Part shown: piece after piece, positions 62,226 to 64,000 of the stretch
Layout of the letters: every line of letters starts with the position of its first letter
How positions within the stretch are numbered: the stretch's first letter is position 1
Origin: an uncultured Sutterella sp.
Lineage (GTDB): Bacteria; Pseudomonadota; Gammaproteobacteria; Burkholderiales; Burkholderiaceae_F
DNA length: 64,000 bases
Direction of reading: 5' to 3'
NCBI GenBank assembly: GCA_900543805.1
Contig: UQTE01000002.1
Location: 62,001-126,000 of the forward strand
The notes under the pieces: generated by a model
Database searches by the model: none
Told to the model about the DNA's origin: nothing
Seen by the model: the letters and a program-made list of their open reading frames with translations, nothing else
Program-made: the position numbers and the translations under genes

Positions 62226-63731
62226 TCACTCGTCAAGCGAAAAGAGCACGCCCTGCAGCGACGAATTCTTGGGCCGGCTCCTGCGGCGCCATTCGCGGGT
62301 CGTGGGATGCGCTTCGGGCGGTTCGGGAAAGAGAAGGAGTTCGTCTCCGAAGAGATCGGGCGTTTTCGCGGCGGGAGTCCGGGAATCTACGGTTTCGGCC
62401 GCGGGCTTTTCGGCGGGAGCCGCCGGCTCTTCCTTCGATGCGTTCGCAACGGCTCGCGGTTCCTCCTTTTCCTTGGGAGCGAGCACCTCAAAGACCGAGG
62501 CTAGAGCCGAGAGGGCGAGTGCCGAGGTTTCCTCGTCGAGTTCGGGCTGCGCGGCGAGTCGAATGGCATCCAAAAGAGAAGAAGCTTCGGCGGATCCTTC
62601 GCGCTCGATGCGGCGAAGGATGTCAAAAAGCGATTCGCTCAGGAGGAGCGTAAGGAAGCCCAGGAAGAGGCGTCCGCGCAACATCGCGTCCGTCTGCGTG
62701 CCGATCCAAGGACGGGAGGGATCTTCAGGCTCGCCCGAGCGCGCAAAAGCGGCGTTCCAGAAGGCTTCGGTCTTGCGGCGCATTTTGTCGAGCGCCAACG
62801 CGTCGCCCGTGCTTCGCACGCAGTTCGTCACGACGCGTCCTTCGGGGACGCGGTGCGAGAGGAACTTTCGCTCTCTTCCGCCTGAGCGGACCGTCACTTC
62901 GCGTACGGCGCGCTCCTCGGGGTCCGGACTCGGGAAGTTTGCGACGAATTCGTTCGGGAGCGTGAAGCTGAAGCGAAAGCGCGCACAGGGTTCGAGCGTC
63001 GAAGGCGCAAGCCCCGCGGGCGGCGTGATCCAGATCATCGGTGCGCTGCGGGGGAGACCGAGTTCGCGCCAACGGTGATCCCAATAGAAAAACTGATCGA
63101 GCGGATGGGTCTGAGGCGTCGTCGGACGATCGGGAGCGTCGCCCTCGTTTTCAATGACGAAAAGTCCGACGGGAATGCGCCGCCCCGTCTGCCAGAGAAC
63201 GCTCGTCTCCCAGTTGTCCTTCGTGACGCGCACGCTTCCGTTTCCTGTGTCCCGCGTCACACGGGCGTCCGAGGCACGATGCGTCATCACCATCGGAATC
63301 ACGCCGCGGGTTTCGAGCCGCGCAAGCCGACGCAACGTGAGCGCCACGGGGAGTTCGTCGTAGAGCCCCAAGGCGTGCAAAAAGGCGGATTCCGAAGCCG
63401 TTCCGTTCTCTTCGGGCTTCATCGCGCGGCGCCAGGCTTCGGCGAGCACCGCATCGGAGCGATCGTCTCCGAAAAGCGCCGTCAGATCCTGCGAGAGATT
63501 CTCTCTTTGCGACAGAACGACGCCAAGGCGCAGGAGTTCCCGCTGCCAGGGTTTGGGCGCGGGACGGACCCTGGCGAGGCCGGATACGGCGCCCGCAAGA
63601 GTAGCGTCGCGGGCGGAGTCGGGGCGCAGCGCGAGGCTTCGCGCCTCGCGGCCGCCCGGGAGAAGCGCGGTGGTCAAACGGTAAGCATGACGTCCGTGAA
63701 CGATTTCCGCCTCATTGACCTTCTTTTCCAC
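62226..63731 (-). CDS. Unrecognised 501-residue protein
   Basis: I do not recognise this family. The protein is soluble, with no signal peptide or membrane helix. It has Arg/Leu-rich helical segments at the N-terminus, a middle part with aromatic motifs (DQFFYWDHRWRELGLP, PMIWITPP), a helical region (GRLFLGFLTLLLSESLFDILRRI), then a Pro/Ala/Glu-rich linker and an acidic DLFGDELLLFPEPPE. It ends QGVLFSLDE, where QGVLF resembles a sliding-clamp-binding pentapeptide (QxxLF). GTG 63731 has AAGGAG six bases upstream; the open frame continues to 63902 but is not coding there. serB lies 40 bases upstream on the same strand, so both may share a transcript. Confidence 0.7.
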   Translation of the reverse strand: MEKKVNEAEIVHGRHAYRLTTALLPGGREARSLALRPDSARDATLAGAVSGLARVRPAPKPWQRELLRLGVVLSQRENLSQDLTALFGDDRSDAVLAEAWRRAMKPEENGTASESAFLHALGLYDELPVALTLRRLARLETRGVIPMVMTHRASDARVTRDTGNGSVRVTKDNWETSVLWQTGRRIPVGLFVIENEGDAPDRPTTPQTHPLDQFFYWDHRWRELGLPRSAPMIWITPPAGLAPSTLEPCARFRFSFTLPNEFVANFPSPDPEERAVREVTVRSGGRERKFLSHRVPEGRVVTNCVRSTGDALALDKMRRKTEAFWNAAFARSGEPEDPSRPWIGTQTDAMLRGRLFLGFLTLLLSESLFDILRRIEREGSAEASSLLDAIRLAAQPELDEETSALALSALASVFEVLAPKEKEEPRAVANASKEEPAAPAEKPAAETVDSRTPAAKTPDLFGDELLLFPEPPEAHPTTREWRRRSRPKNSSLQGVLFSLDE

Positions 63732-63771
63732 GCTCTTCTCCTTTCTCCGGCGAACGACGTTTTCGAGACGT

Positions 63772-64000
63772 TCAGCTTCGCAGTGTGATGTCCACGAGAT
63801 CGTCGCGGTTCTGCCAGTCTTCCGCAAAGAAGGCGGGTACGGCGTCAAGCCCCGCAAAAGAGACGAGGAAGGTGGTCGAGCCGCGCAGCAGGGGCTTCGC
63901 ATGGTAGCCCACGCCGAGACCGGCGAGCTTCGTCATGTCGAGGTCGTTGGCGCCGTCGCCGATACTGATCGCCTTGCGGGGCGCCACGTCGAGGCGCGAG
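63772..64000 (-). CDS. serB: Phosphoserine phosphatase, C-terminal part (start outside window)
   Basis: The last 75 or so residues of a HAD phosphatase are visible. AISIGDGANDLDMTKLAGLGVGYHAKPLL matches the SerB motif III/IV region, with the Mg-binding GDGAND and the YHAKP segment typical of phosphoserine phosphatase, the last enzyme of serine synthesis. The frame is open to the right edge, so the N-terminus and the nucleophile Asp are off-window. Its stop is 40 bases before the start of the unrecognised 501-residue gene on the same strand. Confidence 0.88.
   Translation of the reverse strand, partial: SRLDVAPRKAISIGDGANDLDMTKLAGLGVGYHAKPLLRGSTTFLVSFAGLDAVPAFFAEDWQNRDDLVDITLRS

Noticed and set aside
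1-64000. CRISPR arrays, tRNA or rRNA genes, insertion sequences
   Set aside because: I saw no regularly spaced repeats, no tRNA-like arms with CCA ends, no rRNA segments and no transposase-like frames with terminal inverted repeats.

Overview
The window is high-GC, gene-dense bacterial chromosome with short spacers and many overlapping start/stop pairs. The gene set points to a Gram-negative betaproteobacterium. It includes recCBD, a periplasmic nitrate reductase with NapG/NapH, gluQ, suhB, mutS, leuCD, many LysR regulators and a lipid A phosphoethanolamine transferase domain. An asaccharolytic gut member of the Sutterellaceae (Burkholderiales) would fit well, but that placement is inference from gene content and base composition. 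I see no rRNA, tRNA, CRISPR array, insertion sequence or prophage.

Layout. 1-4.7 kb: 3' end of a cyclase-family gene, a small lipoprotein, a Tat-exported M20 peptidase, a dehalogenase-like hydrolase (reverse) and suhB. 4.8-10.5 kb: mutS, a LysR gene and leuCD. 10.6-15.1 kb (reverse): LysR, amino-acid permease and YtcJ-like amidohydrolase. 15.2-24.6 kb (reverse): a tightly coupled recC-recB-recD operon with an acidic N-terminal extension on RecB and a lysine-rich tail on RecC. 24.7-26.7 kb: a lower-GC islet with a DUF1778 antitoxin that lacks its usual acetyltransferase toxin, and an AAA-ATPase/PD-(D/E)XK protein. 26.8-30.4 kb: LysR, aldo/keto reductase, and an MFS carrier behind two tandem palindromes. 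30.4-35.4 kb: cysteine desulfidase (cyuA) divergent from a GntR-hydroxyacid dehydrogenase-XRE group, then a Bcr/CflA-type exporter.

35.5-46 kb: gluQ, an EamA exporter and a methyltransferase-HNH nuclease fusion form one overlapping set. They are followed by a WYL regulator and a nitroreductase-ybhGFSR-like ABC exporter operon. 46.3-48.6 kb: an amino-acid binding protein and isoaspartyl dipeptidase (iadA). 48.9-53.9 kb: napDAGHB, a compact periplasmic nitrate reductase operon with no napC. 54-58.7 kb: a two-component system divergent from a single protein joining a PAP2 phosphatase to an EptA/MCR-type phosphoethanolamine transferase; the shared intergenic region carries two copies of an OmpR-type direct repeat. 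58.8-62 kb: an MMPL exporter and a DUF3261-like lipoprotein, a pair usually seen in aryl-polyene clusters. 62.2-64 kb (reverse): an unrecognised 501-residue protein and the 3' end of serB.

Together the genes suggest anaerobic life on amino acids and peptides (cyuA, iadA, M20 peptidase, permease, binding protein) with nitrate as electron acceptor, and an envelope adjusted against cationic peptides. The most unusual items are the PAP2-EptA fusion with its duplicated operator, the methyltransferase-HNH fusion, the charged RecB/RecC extensions and the toxin-less antitoxin islet beside recC.
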